NCBI RefSeq assembly: GCF_049537155.1
Contig: NZ_JBMVQZ010000002.1
Span: 124,001 to 188,000 of the forward strand
Length of the DNA stretch: 64,000 bases
Direction of reading: 5' to 3'
From: Limisphaera sp049537155
GTDB lineage: Bacteria > Verrucomicrobiota > Verrucomicrobiia > Limisphaerales > Limisphaeraceae
The notes beneath the pieces are model-generated. The model was given only the letters and a program-made list of their open reading frames with translations, had not been told where the DNA came from and ran no database searches. A program made the translations under genes and the position numbers. Shown one piece after another: positions 26,963 through 42,236 of this stretch; positions within the stretch are counted from its first letter, which is position 1, and every line of letters begins with the position of its first letter.

Positions 26963-27655
26963 ATGCTTGAGATCCATCCGTTTCCCAAAACGTGGAGCCG
27001 GGAAAAAGTTCTCGCCACACCTTTGCTTACGTTGTCGGCAGCGGGCATCCTGAATCCTTTCGGCCCCACCCTGAGTGCGGTGGTTCTGGCCGGGCGGAAA
27101 AGGAACGGCGCGCGGCTCAAGGTCCTCAGCCTCATGCTGCACCCCGTCGAGCAGGAGTTCCACGAGGTCGGAGAACTCGTGCACGGGCGATGGGAGGCCG
27201 AATCGTTGGTGCGCGCCTCCTTCCGGTGGATCACCGGCGGCTGCCCGAGCCTGTTACTGCCCAGCTCGGTATTGAAGGCCGAGCAGGTTGTTCCCCTTCA
27301 CGCCGAACTGTTGCAGCAGTTCCCCGATGCACGAAGCTTGGGCGCCAGCATTCGAAAGTTCCCCGGCCGGCCGTGGGATCGAGTGCGGGCCGATTTGGAA
27401 TCCGCAATTGAGAAGACCATCACGGGCGACTGGCAGGACGAGAGTGATGAAAAACCGTTGAACCGGCAGGAGGCCCTTGAGCTGGCCCGGATGTTGTTGG
27501 ACCCTGCGTTCTTGGAGGCCGAATTGAGGGCGTTTTTCGAAATGTGGAACGGTGCGTGTGGCTTCGCTCCGGGCATGGCCACATTTTTCCCGGGAGAGTT
27601 TTACGAGGTCTTCCAACGTCTGGCGCGCACCTCGCGTCTGCCTCCCCAGGTTTGA
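26963..27655 (+). CDS. Conserved hypothetical protein
   Basis: 230 residues, family not recognised. It starts MLEIHPFPKTWSREKV after a strong ribosome-binding stretch (AGGAGAAAGGAGA, 26941-26953), which supports the ATG at 26963. The middle part has mixed helices (LSLMLHPVEQEFHEVGELVH) and a GGCPSLLLPSS turn; the C-terminal part is helical and acidic (RQEALELARMLLDPAFLEAELRAFF is its core region in parts). No signal peptide, membrane span or known motif is visible, so it is likely cytoplasmic. It lies just upstream of the tRNA-Thr/tuf promoter region in the same direction, without an evident functional link. Confidence 0.72.
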   Translation: MLEIHPFPKTWSREKVLATPLLTLSAAGILNPFGPTLSAVVLAGRKRNGARLKVLSLMLHPVEQEFHEVGELVHGRWEAESLVRASFRWITGGCPSLLLPSSVLKAEQVVPLHAELLQQFPDARSLGASIRKFPGRPWDRVRADLESAIEKTITGDWQDESDEKPLNRQEALELARMLLDPAFLEAELRAFFEMWNGACGFAPGMATFFPGEFYEVFQRLARTSRLPPQV

Positions 27656-27754
27656 CAGTTGGCCGGCACAGGCGTGCCGTCGTGGCTTTTTCGAGGGCTG
27701 AAACGGCCGGGAACCGTAGGCAGGCGCATCATGCGCCCGGCCTTGCGTCCTCCC

Positions 27755-27782
27755 TTGCAATTCCCATACGATTCTGTACAGT
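27755..27782 (+). promoter_or_regulatory. Candidate upstream sigma-70 promoter
   Basis: TTGCAA at 27755-27760, 16-bp spacer, TACAGT at 27777-27782. It is a weaker match than the promoter 70 bp downstream; tandem promoters are common before tRNA-tuf operons. Confidence 0.45.
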
Positions 27783-27827
27783 GTCTTGCCCACTTTTCGC
27801 CGGGAAGCCGGGGCGCAAAAATGCCGG

Positions 27828-27856
27828 TTGACAGGCGGCGGGCTGCTCTCTAGTTT
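27828..27856 (+). promoter_or_regulatory. Strong sigma-70 promoter for tRNA-Thr/tuf
   Basis: A consensus -35 TTGACA at 27828-27833, a 17-bp spacer and TAGTTT at 27851-27856. It lies about 140 bp upstream of tRNA-Thr and is the best promoter match in the window, as expected for a stable-RNA and translation-factor operon. Confidence 0.75.
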
Positions 27857-27994
27857 ACGGCCTTGGTCATTGGGCCGCAAAGAAAGGAACACCGTGCCAG
27901 CCCCCTTGGCCCCGGCAACCGGAAGGGTGGGGGCGGCGGGTTGTTGTCGTTTTTTGCAGCCCGACCTGCATCGACGAGATGGGATGGGTCGGAA

Positions 27995-28070
<76 letters not shown>

Positions 28071-28118
28071 GCTTTCGTCGAGAACAACGAAAACGAGCCA
28101 AATCAACGGAACATCGCA

Positions 28119-29324
28119 ATGGGTAAAGAGCAATTTCAGCGTACGAAGCCGCACGTCAACGTCGGCACCATCGGTCACATTGACCACGGCAAGTCCACAC
28201 TGACGGCCGCCATCGTGGCCACGCAGGCCCGCAAGGGGCTGGCCAAGCCGATCAGCTACGCCGAAATCACCAAGGGCGGTACCGTCCGTGACGAGACCAA
28301 GACGGTTACCATCGCCGTCTCCCACGTCGAGTACGAGAGTGACAAGCGCCACTACGCGCACGTGGACTGCCCGGGTCATGCCGACTACATCAAGAACATG
28401 ATCACCGGTGCGGCCCAGATGGACGGCGCCATCCTGGTGGTGGACGCCGCCGAGGGTCCCATGCCCCAGACCCGCGAGCACATCCTGTTGGCTCGCCAAG
28501 TGGGCGTGCCGGCCATCGTGGTCTTCCTGAACAAGGTGGATCTGGTGGACGATCCCGAGCTGCTCGATCTGGTCGAGATGGAGCTGCGGGACCTCCTCAA
28601 AAAGTACGGCTTCGACGGTGACAACGCCCCCATCATCCGGGGCAGCGCCAAGAAGGCCCTGGCCGGCGATCCGGAGGGTGAAAAGTCCATTCAGGAACTG
28701 CTCAACGCCGTTGACGAGTACATCCCGCTGCCGACGCGCGAGATCGACAAGCCGTTCCTCATGAGCATCGAGGACGTGTTCAACATCGAAGGTCGCGGCA
28801 CCGTCGTCACCGGCCGCGTCGAGCGCGGCGTCCTGGAGCGCATGCAGGAGGTCGAGATCGTGGGATTGCGGGAGACCCGTAAGACGGTGGCCACCGACAT
28901 CGAAATGTTCCGCAAGATCCTCGACAAGGCGGTTGCGGGCGACAACGTCGGTGTGCTGCTGCGCGGCATCAAGAAGGACGAGGTGGAACGCGGCATGGTG
29001 CTGGCCAAGCCGGGCTCCATCACCCCGCACACCCATTTCCGGGCGGAGGTGTACGTCCTGTCCAAGGAAGAGGGCGGTCGGCACACCCCCTTCTTCGTCA
29101 ACTACCGGCCGCAGTTCTATTTCCGCACCACGGACGTCACGGGTGACGTGCGGGACATCCGCTCGCTCACGGGCGAGAAGGTTGAAATGGTCATGCCCGG
29201 TGACAATGTGAATTTGGAGGTCAAGGTCATTGCGCCGATCGCGATGGAGCGCGGCCAACGCTTCGCCATCCGCGAGGGCGGCCGCACCATCGGCGCCGGT
29301 CGGGTGACCGAGATCATCGAATAG
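28119..29324 (+). CDS. tuf: Elongation factor Tu
   Basis: 401-residue GTPase that delivers aminoacyl-tRNA to the ribosome. G motifs are intact: GHIDHGKST (P-loop), DCPGHADYI (G3), NKVD (G4) and the GSAKKAL region (G5). The effector loop GGTVRDETKTVTIAVSHVEY departs slightly from the usual ERGITI wording, so the switch-1 sequence is somewhat divergent. Domains 2 and 3 follow (FSIEDVF-like, GRGTVVTGRVERG; PQFYFRTTDVTG). The ATG at 28119 gives the standard MGKEQF start. It lies in a tRNA-tuf-tRNA-tRNA-secE-nusG arrangement. Confidence 0.97.
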   Translation: MGKEQFQRTKPHVNVGTIGHIDHGKSTLTAAIVATQARKGLAKPISYAEITKGGTVRDETKTVTIAVSHVEYESDKRHYAHVDCPGHADYIKNMITGAAQMDGAILVVDAAEGPMPQTREHILLARQVGVPAIVVFLNKVDLVDDPELLDLVEMELRDLLKKYGFDGDNAPIIRGSAKKALAGDPEGEKSIQELLNAVDEYIPLPTREIDKPFLMSIEDVFNIEGRGTVVTGRVERGVLERMQEVEIVGLRETRKTVATDIEMFRKILDKAVAGDNVGVLLRGIKKDEVERGMVLAKPGSITPHTHFRAEVYVLSKEEGGRHTPFFVNYRPQFYFRTTDVTGDVRDIRSLTGEKVEMVMPGDNVNLEVKVIAPIAMERGQRFAIREGGRTIGAGRVTEIIE

Positions 29325-29394
29325 GGCGGTGCGGAATCGGGGGTGAACGGCCGGAGGGCCGTGGTCCCCGGGACCGACCGCACAGCCCGCGGGG

Positions 29395-29470
29395 AGGGCG
29401 GTAGCTCAATTGGTAGAGCAGCGGTCTCCAAAACCGTTGGTTGGGGGTTCGAGTCCCTCCCGCCCTGCCA
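29395..29470 (+). tRNA. tRNA-Trp (anticodon CCA)
   Basis: 76 nt with encoded CCA. Acceptor AGGGCGG pairs with CCGCCCT; anticodon loop CTCCAAA; T arm GGGGG-TTCGAGT-CCCTC with one wobble pair. It sits between tuf and secE, the classical position for tRNA-Trp. Confidence 0.97.
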
Positions 29471-29481
29471 ACGCGGCTACC

Positions 29482-29571
29482 GGAGAGGTGGCAGAGTGGT
29501 TGATTGCGGCGGTCTTGAAAACCGCTTCGGGCGCAAGCCCGACGGGGGTTCGAATCCCTCCCTCTCCGCCA
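29482..29571 (+). tRNA. tRNA-Ser (anticodon TGA)
   Basis: 90-nt class II tRNA with a long variable arm (CGGGC-GCAA-GCCCG) and encoded CCA. Acceptor GGAGAGG pairs with CCTCTCC; the anticodon loop CTTGAAA gives TGA. It begins 11 bp after tRNA-Trp and ends 12 bp before secE, so it must be processed from the same transcript. Confidence 0.97.
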
Positions 29572-29583
29572 AACAACTAGGCT

Positions 29584-29844
29584 GTGAACGACCTGGTCAA
29601 AACGCTGATCTGGCTGGCGATTCTCGGGATCGCGTTCGGGGTGCTTTGGTACCTCGGCTATGTGGCCCGGTTCGCCAACTACCTCAGAGAGACGCGCGAA
29701 GAGTTGCGCAAGTGCACCTGGCCCACATGGGACGAACTGAAAGGTTCGACCGTGGTGGTGACGGTGGCCACCCTGCTGCTGGGGTTCTTCACCGCGCTGG
29801 TGGATTTCATCTTTGCGCTGTTCGCGCGGCACATCATGGGCTGA
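29584..29844 (+). CDS. secE: Preprotein translocase subunit SecE
   Basis: 86 residues, inner membrane, part of SecYEG. It has two hydrophobic segments: an extra N-terminal one (about 8-27) and the conserved C-terminal one (about 56-80), with the SecE signature ETREELRKCTWPTWDEL between them. The start is GTG at 29584; an in-frame TAG is only one codon upstream, so there is no alternative longer start. It lies just after tRNA-Ser and 6 bp before nusG. No clear Shine-Dalgarno sequence is visible between the tRNA end and the GTG. Confidence 0.95.
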   Translation: MNDLVKTLIWLAILGIAFGVLWYLGYVARFANYLRETREELRKCTWPTWDELKGSTVVVTVATLLLGFFTALVDFIFALFARHIMG

Positions 29845-29850
29845 GCCTGC

Positions 29851-30405
29851 ATGCAACCCCGTTGGTACATCCTGCACACGCTGGCCGGTCAGGAGAAAAA
29901 GGTCAAGGAGAGCATCGAAAAGCGCGCCAAGACCGAGGAACTGACCGATTACATCCTCGAGGTCATGGTCCCCGAGGAACGCGTCGTCGAGGTGCGCAAC
30001 CAGAAGAAGATCACCTCCATGCGCAAGCTCTGGCCGGGCTATGTGTTCGTGCGGATGGTGCTCTTTGATGACCAGGACCAGTTGCTGCCCCGGCCCTACT
30101 ATTTCATCAAGGAAACCCCCGGCGTGCTCGGTTTCGCCAGCGAAAGCGGCGACCGGCCCGAGGCCACGCCCGACGAGGAGGTCGAACAGATCAAGGCCCA
30201 GATTTCTGCCTCCGAGGAAGTCGAGCGGCCCAAGGTCAACTTTGAAGTGGGGGAAACGGTCAAGATCAACAACGGCCCGTTCCTGAACTTCAGCGGGGTG
30301 ATCCAGGAAATCGAGCCGGAACGCGGCAAGCTGAAGGTGGTGGTCAACATCTTCGGCCGCAACACACCGGTGGAACTGGAATACTGGCAGGTGGAGAAGG
30401 CCTGA
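29851..30405 (+). CDS. nusG: Transcription termination/antitermination factor NusG
   Basis: 184 residues. The NGN domain starts PRWYILHTLAGQEKKV and has the RNA-polymerase-contacting WPGYVFVRM; the KOW domain lies at the C-terminus (GETVKINNGPFLNFSGVI). It couples RNA polymerase to Rho and the ribosome. It follows secE by 6 bp and precedes rplK by 70 bp, the standard order. Confidence 0.97.
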   Translation: MQPRWYILHTLAGQEKKVKESIEKRAKTEELTDYILEVMVPEERVVEVRNQKKITSMRKLWPGYVFVRMVLFDDQDQLLPRPYYFIKETPGVLGFASESGDRPEATPDEEVEQIKAQISASEEVERPKVNFEVGETVKINNGPFLNFSGVIQEIEPERGKLKVVVNIFGRNTPVELEYWQVEKA

Positions 30406-30475
30406 AACGAACCGGCGTCCGGTCTGCGGAACCAACCGGCGCAGACGGGCCCGGCGTCACAAGTGGAATTCACAC

Positions 30476-30901
30476 ATGGCAAAGAAAGTCACAGCGGTCA
30501 TCAAATTGCAGATTCCGGCCGGTCAGGCCAACCCGGCTCCGCCGGTCGGCCCGGCCCTGGGTCAGCACGGCGTGAACATCATGGCATTCTGCAAGGAGTT
30601 CAACGCCGCCACCAAGGACCAGGCCGGCATGATCATTCCGGTGGTCATCACCGTCTACCAGGACAAGTCGTTCACCTTCATCACCAAGTCCCCGCCGGCC
30701 TCGGCCCTCCTGAAAAAGGCCGCCGGCATCGCCGTCGGATCCAAGGCCCCGAACAAGGAGAAGGTGGGCAAGGTCACCCGCCAGCAGATCATGGAAATCA
30801 TCAAGATCAAGGCCAAGGATTTGAACGCCAATTCCGAGGAAGCCGCCTACCGGATGATCGCCGGTACGGCTCGCAGCATGGGCATCGAAGTGGTGGACTG
30901 A
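30476..30901 (+). CDS. rplK: 50S ribosomal protein L11
   Basis: 141 residues, the usual length. It starts MAKKVTAVIKLQIPAG and shows the GPALGQHGVNIMAFCKEFNA thiostrepton-region loop and the C-terminal GTARSMGIEV. L11 forms the GTPase-associated centre with L10 and L7/L12, whose genes follow. Confidence 0.98.
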   Translation: MAKKVTAVIKLQIPAGQANPAPPVGPALGQHGVNIMAFCKEFNAATKDQAGMIIPVVITVYQDKSFTFITKSPPASALLKKAAGIAVGSKAPNKEKVGKVTRQQIMEIIKIKAKDLNANSEEAAYRMIAGTARSMGIEVVD

Positions 30902-30959
30902 AGCTGAATCCGCGGGAGGGTCCCCTCTGGCGGACCCGCCGGCACCGCAACCACGAACC

Positions 30960-31667
30960 ATGGGCAAAAAACACAGCAAACGTTACCTGAAGGCACTCGA
31001 ACTGGTTGATCCGAAACAGACCTATCCGCTCAAGGCGGCGGTGGAGATCGTGAAAAAATTCCCGCGCGCCCGCTTTGAGGAGACGGTCGAACTGGCCTTC
31101 CGTCTGGGCGTGGACCCCAGGCAATCGGACCAGATGGTCCGGGGCACGGTCTCCTTGCCGCACGGCACCGGCAAGAAGGTCCGGGTGCTGGTCTTTGCCA
31201 AGCCCGGCGAAGCGGCCGAGGCGGCCAAGGCCGCCGGCGCCGATTACGTCGGCTTCGAAGAATACATCAAAAAATGCCAGGACGGCTGGACCGATTTCGA
31301 CGTGGCCATCGCCACGCCCGAGGCCATGACCGAGGTGCGCAAGCTGGGCAAGATCCTGGGGCCGCGCGGGCTCATGCCCAATCCGAAGACCGGCACCGTG
31401 ACCGAGGACACCGCCCGGGCGGTGCGCGAGGTCAAGGCCGGTCGCGTCGAGTTCAAGGTGGACAAGACCGCCAACCTGCACATGGCCATTGGCAAGACGA
31501 GCTTTACGCCCGAACAGATCGAGGAAAATGCCCGCGCCGCCATCGATGCCGTGGTGAAGGCCAAACCGGCGTCCGTTCGGGGACGTTACATCCACAGTTG
31601 CGCCATCAGCAGCACGATGAGTCCGTCGGTCCGACTCGACCTCCGGGACCTCGGAATCACCGCCTGA
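30960..31667 (+). CDS. rplA: 50S ribosomal protein L1
   Basis: 235 residues. The L1 signature near KILGPRGLMPNPKTGTV is present. It binds 23S rRNA at the L1 stalk and in many bacteria represses its own operon by binding the mRNA leader. It follows rplK by 58 bp and precedes rplJ by 46 bp. Confidence 0.98.
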   Translation: MGKKHSKRYLKALELVDPKQTYPLKAAVEIVKKFPRARFEETVELAFRLGVDPRQSDQMVRGTVSLPHGTGKKVRVLVFAKPGEAAEAAKAAGADYVGFEEYIKKCQDGWTDFDVAIATPEAMTEVRKLGKILGPRGLMPNPKTGTVTEDTARAVREVKAGRVEFKVDKTANLHMAIGKTSFTPEQIEENARAAIDAVVKAKPASVRGRYIHSCAISSTMSPSVRLDLRDLGITA

Positions 31668-31713
31668 ACCGGAATGACCCAGGAATCCCATCGTTGAAAG
31701 CGTTGCCAAGCCT

Positions 31714-32244
31714 ATGCGCCCGGAAAAACAAGCTTTGACCCAGGAATATCTGCAGCGGCTGCAGAATTCGCCCTACGTCATCCTCGTCAACTACACCGGC
31801 CTCAACGTGGCCGCCATGACCGAGCTGCGCCGGCGCCTGCGCGGTGCCGAGGCCGAGCTCCACGTGATTAAAAACACCATCTTCCGCATCGCCGCCCGCG
31901 AGGCCGGCCTGGGCGACCTCGGCGACCTCCTCACCGGCCAGCTGGCGGCCGTGACCGGCCGGCGCGACATCTGCGCCGCGGCCAAGGTCCTGAAAACCTT
32001 CGCCGCCGAATTTGACAAGCCCAAGTTACATGTCGGCTTACTGGGCAACCAGCAGTTGGACGCGGCCCAACTACAGGAGCTGGCCGAACTGCCGCCGTTG
32101 GATGTCCTGCGCGCCCAGTTGCTGGGTCTGCTGCAGGAACCGGCCGCGCGTTTGGTGCGTCTCATCCAAACCCCGGCCGCCCAACTGGCCCGCGTTCTTC
32201 AAGCCCGGGTCGACAAGGAAGGCGGCCAGGCAGCAGGATCCTGA
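31714..32244 (+). CDS. rplJ: 50S ribosomal protein L10
   Basis: 176 residues. The N-terminal RNA-binding part (YVILVNYTGLNVAAMTELRR) and FRIAAREAGL region are family-typical; the C-terminal Ala/Leu helix (RLVRLIQTPAAQLARVL) is the docking site for L7/L12 dimers. It scaffolds the ribosomal stalk. Confidence 0.97.
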   Translation: MRPEKQALTQEYLQRLQNSPYVILVNYTGLNVAAMTELRRRLRGAEAELHVIKNTIFRIAAREAGLGDLGDLLTGQLAAVTGRRDICAAAKVLKTFAAEFDKPKLHVGLLGNQQLDAAQLQELAELPPLDVLRAQLLGLLQEPAARLVRLIQTPAAQLARVLQARVDKEGGQAAGS

Positions 32245-32385
32245 ACGGGCCGGACAGACGGTTTTCCCGGGCGTTGGGACACCCGGGCAACATGAGATCG
32301 GACACAAACCAACATCCCTCGTCGGTTCACAGGCCGTGAACTGAAATCACCTGTGGCCACGGGTGGCGACGAGAAGAGAGGTACC

Positions 32386-32778
32386 ATGGCAGACATCGCA
32401 AACCTGGTGGAAGAACTGAGCAAGCTCACGGTCCTGGAGGCCGCTGAGCTGGTGAAGAAACTCGAAGAAAAGTGGGGGGTCAGCGCTGCGGCCCCGGTCG
32501 CCGTAGCGGCCCCGGCCGCCGGCGCTGCCGCCGGTGCGGCCGCTCCGGCCGCGGAAGCCAAGACCACCTTCGACGTGGTCCTGGTCTCCCTGCCGGCGGA
32601 CAAGAAGATCCCCGTCATCAAGGCCGTCCGCGAGATCAAGGCCGGACTGGGCCTGGCCGACGCCAAGGCGCTCGTCGAGGGGGCCCCGAAACCCGTATTG
32701 GAAGGGGTCTCCAAGGAGGAGGCCGAGGCGGCCAAGAAGAAGCTCGAGGATGCCGGTGCCAAGGTCGAGCTCAAGTAA
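32386..32778 (+). CDS. rplL: 50S ribosomal protein L7/L12
   Basis: 130 residues. The N-terminal dimerisation helices (LVEELSKLTVLEAAELVKKL), a long Ala/Pro hinge at about 35-60, and the C-terminal domain (KTTFDVVLVSLPADKKIPVI, then DAKALVEGAPKPV) are all present. The ATG at 32386 (MADIANL) was preferred over an in-frame start 11 codons upstream. The 141-bp gap from rplJ is long enough for a leader or control structure. Confidence 0.98.
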   Translation: MADIANLVEELSKLTVLEAAELVKKLEEKWGVSAAAPVAVAAPAAGAAAGAAAPAAEAKTTFDVVLVSLPADKKIPVIKAVREIKAGLGLADAKALVEGAPKPVLEGVSKEEAEAAKKKLEDAGAKVELK

Positions 32779-32799
32779 TCGGCCCTTTGCAGCTGAGCC

Positions 32800-32825
32800 G
32801 GCGGCGGTCCGACCGGACCGCCGCC
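32800..32825 (+). terminator. Hairpin between rplL and rpoB (candidate attenuator)
   Basis: An 11-bp perfect stem, GGCGGCGGTCC pairing with GGACCGCCGCC, with loop GACC. It is followed by CGGTTACGCTCTTTTC, an interrupted T-tract. It lies 21 bp after the rplL stop and about 190 bp before rpoB. A partial terminator at this place lowers rpoBC expression relative to the stalk proteins in some bacteria, so an attenuator is a reasonable reading. Confidence 0.55.
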
Positions 32826-33011
32826 CGGTTACGCTCTTTTCGGTCCCGGCAACGCCGGGTCACAGCCGGATCGGATGGAACCCTGCCCGGTCCGGGGCCA
32901 GGTGGGGCCGAGGGCGGGAGGCGGGGCTCCCGTCCCCGTGCCATTGTGGGTGAAGTGGGTGTGGGACCCGGGGGTCCGTGAAACGGCCCCGGGAAGAGGT
33001 CAACAAACAAC

Positions 33012-36905
<3,894 letters not shown>

Positions 36906-36962
36906 GCAGGCGTTGCGACCGGTCACCGTTGAGCACAGCTTTGGCACCGTGATTGGCAACCT

Positions 36963-41177
<4,215 letters not shown>

Positions 41178-41268
41178 GAGTTGTCAGGGAAACGAAGCTT
41201 GACCAAAATGGTGTTTCCTTCGGGTCGCGGAATGGCTAGCCCGCGCCCGGCACGACGGAAGAGCTAAC

Positions 41269-41661
41269 ATGCCGACGATCAATCAACTGGTTCGCAAAGG
41301 CCGCAAACGGCTGAAGGCCAAGAGCAAGGCGCCGGCCCTGCAGGGGGCGCCGTTTCGTCGCGGCGTCTGCATTCAGGTCATGACCCGAACGCCCAAGAAG
41401 CCGAACTCGGCCATGCGCAAAGTGGCCAAGGTCCGGCTCACCAACGGCTACGAGGTCATCGCCTACATCCCGGACGAGGGGCACAACCTGCAGGAGCACT
41501 CGATTGTGCTGGTGCGGGGCGGGCGTGTGAAGGACCTGCCCGGCGTGCGCTACCACATCGTGCGCGGCGTCCTGGACTGCGCCGGCGTGGAGAAACGGCG
41601 CGTCAGCCGCTCCAAGTACGGCGTCAAACGGCCCAAGTCCACAGCCAAACCCGCTGCCTGA
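41269..41661 (+). CDS. rpsL: 30S ribosomal protein S12
   Basis: 130 residues. Conserved decoding-site segments are TPKKPNSAMRKVAKV and GGRVKDLPGVRYHIVRG, both wild-type at the Lys and Pro positions where streptomycin-resistance changes usually occur. It is the first gene of the str cluster rpsL-rpsG-fusA, with rpsG 38 bp downstream. Confidence 0.98.
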   Translation: MPTINQLVRKGRKRLKAKSKAPALQGAPFRRGVCIQVMTRTPKKPNSAMRKVAKVRLTNGYEVIAYIPDEGHNLQEHSIVLVRGGRVKDLPGVRYHIVRGVLDCAGVEKRRVSRSKYGVKRPKSTAKPAA

Positions 41662-41699
41662 ACGCCCATAGGCCCGGAATCTGAACGGAGATCCTGTCC

Positions 41700-42173
41700 A
41701 TGTCCCGACGTCGTCGAGCCATCAAACGTCCCATTCCACCGGATCCCCGGTACAACAGCCCGCTGGTCATGCGGCTGGTTAACACGGTCATGCGCCGGGG
41801 CAAGAAGAGTCTCGCCATGCGCATCGTGTACGCCGCCCTCGACAAAGTGGCCGAGAAAAGCGGCAACCCCGATCCCCTCGAGGTCCTGCAGCGGGCGGTG
41901 GAAAATGCCAAACCGCGCATCGAGACCAAGGCCCGTCGCGTCGGCGGTGCCACCTACCAGGTGCCCATGGAAGTGCCGCCCGACCGGCAACTTTCCCTGG
42001 CCTTGCGCTGGATCGTCGGTTTTGCCGACGCGCGCAAGGGGATCCCGATGAAGGACGCGCTCGCTGCCGAGATTCTGGACGCCTTCCAGGGCCAGGGCAG
42101 CGCCATCCGGAAACGGGACGAGGTTCACAAAATGGCCCAGGCCAACAAGGCTTTCGCACACTTCCGCTGGTAA
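41700..42173 (+). CDS. rpsG: 30S ribosomal protein S7
   Basis: 157 residues, the usual size. It starts MSRRRRA and contains the S7 core (DPRYNSPLVMRLVNTVMRRG, then VGGATYQVP) and the C-terminal ANKAFAHFRW. It nucleates assembly of the 30S head. It is followed by a hairpin at 42189-42222 before fusA. Confidence 0.98.
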   Translation: MSRRRRAIKRPIPPDPRYNSPLVMRLVNTVMRRGKKSLAMRIVYAALDKVAEKSGNPDPLEVLQRAVENAKPRIETKARRVGGATYQVPMEVPPDRQLSLALRWIVGFADARKGIPMKDALAAEILDAFQGQGSAIRKRDEVHKMAQANKAFAHFRW

Positions 42174-42188
42174 CGAGGTTTCTGATTC

Positions 42189-42228
42189 GCGCCCCGTCGC
42201 CCTCGCCGGCCTTCCGGGGCGCTTTTCT
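42189..42228 (+). terminator. Rho-independent terminator-like hairpin between rpsG and fusA
   Basis: GCGCCCCG at 42189-42196 pairs with CGGGGCGC at 42215-42222 (8 bp, 18-base loop), followed directly by TTTTCTT. It sits between rpsG and fusA and its T-tract ends only about 8 bp before the fusA ATG, leaving no room for a normal ribosome-binding site. Confidence 0.6.
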
Positions 42229-42236
42229 TGTCGCAT

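Larger units (their letters stand above)
27656..27994. other. Promoter region upstream of tRNA-Thr and tuf
   Basis: 339 bp without a gene. It holds two candidate sigma-70 promoters (27755-27782 and 27828-27856), followed by a leader of about 140 bp to the tRNA. Confidence 0.6.
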
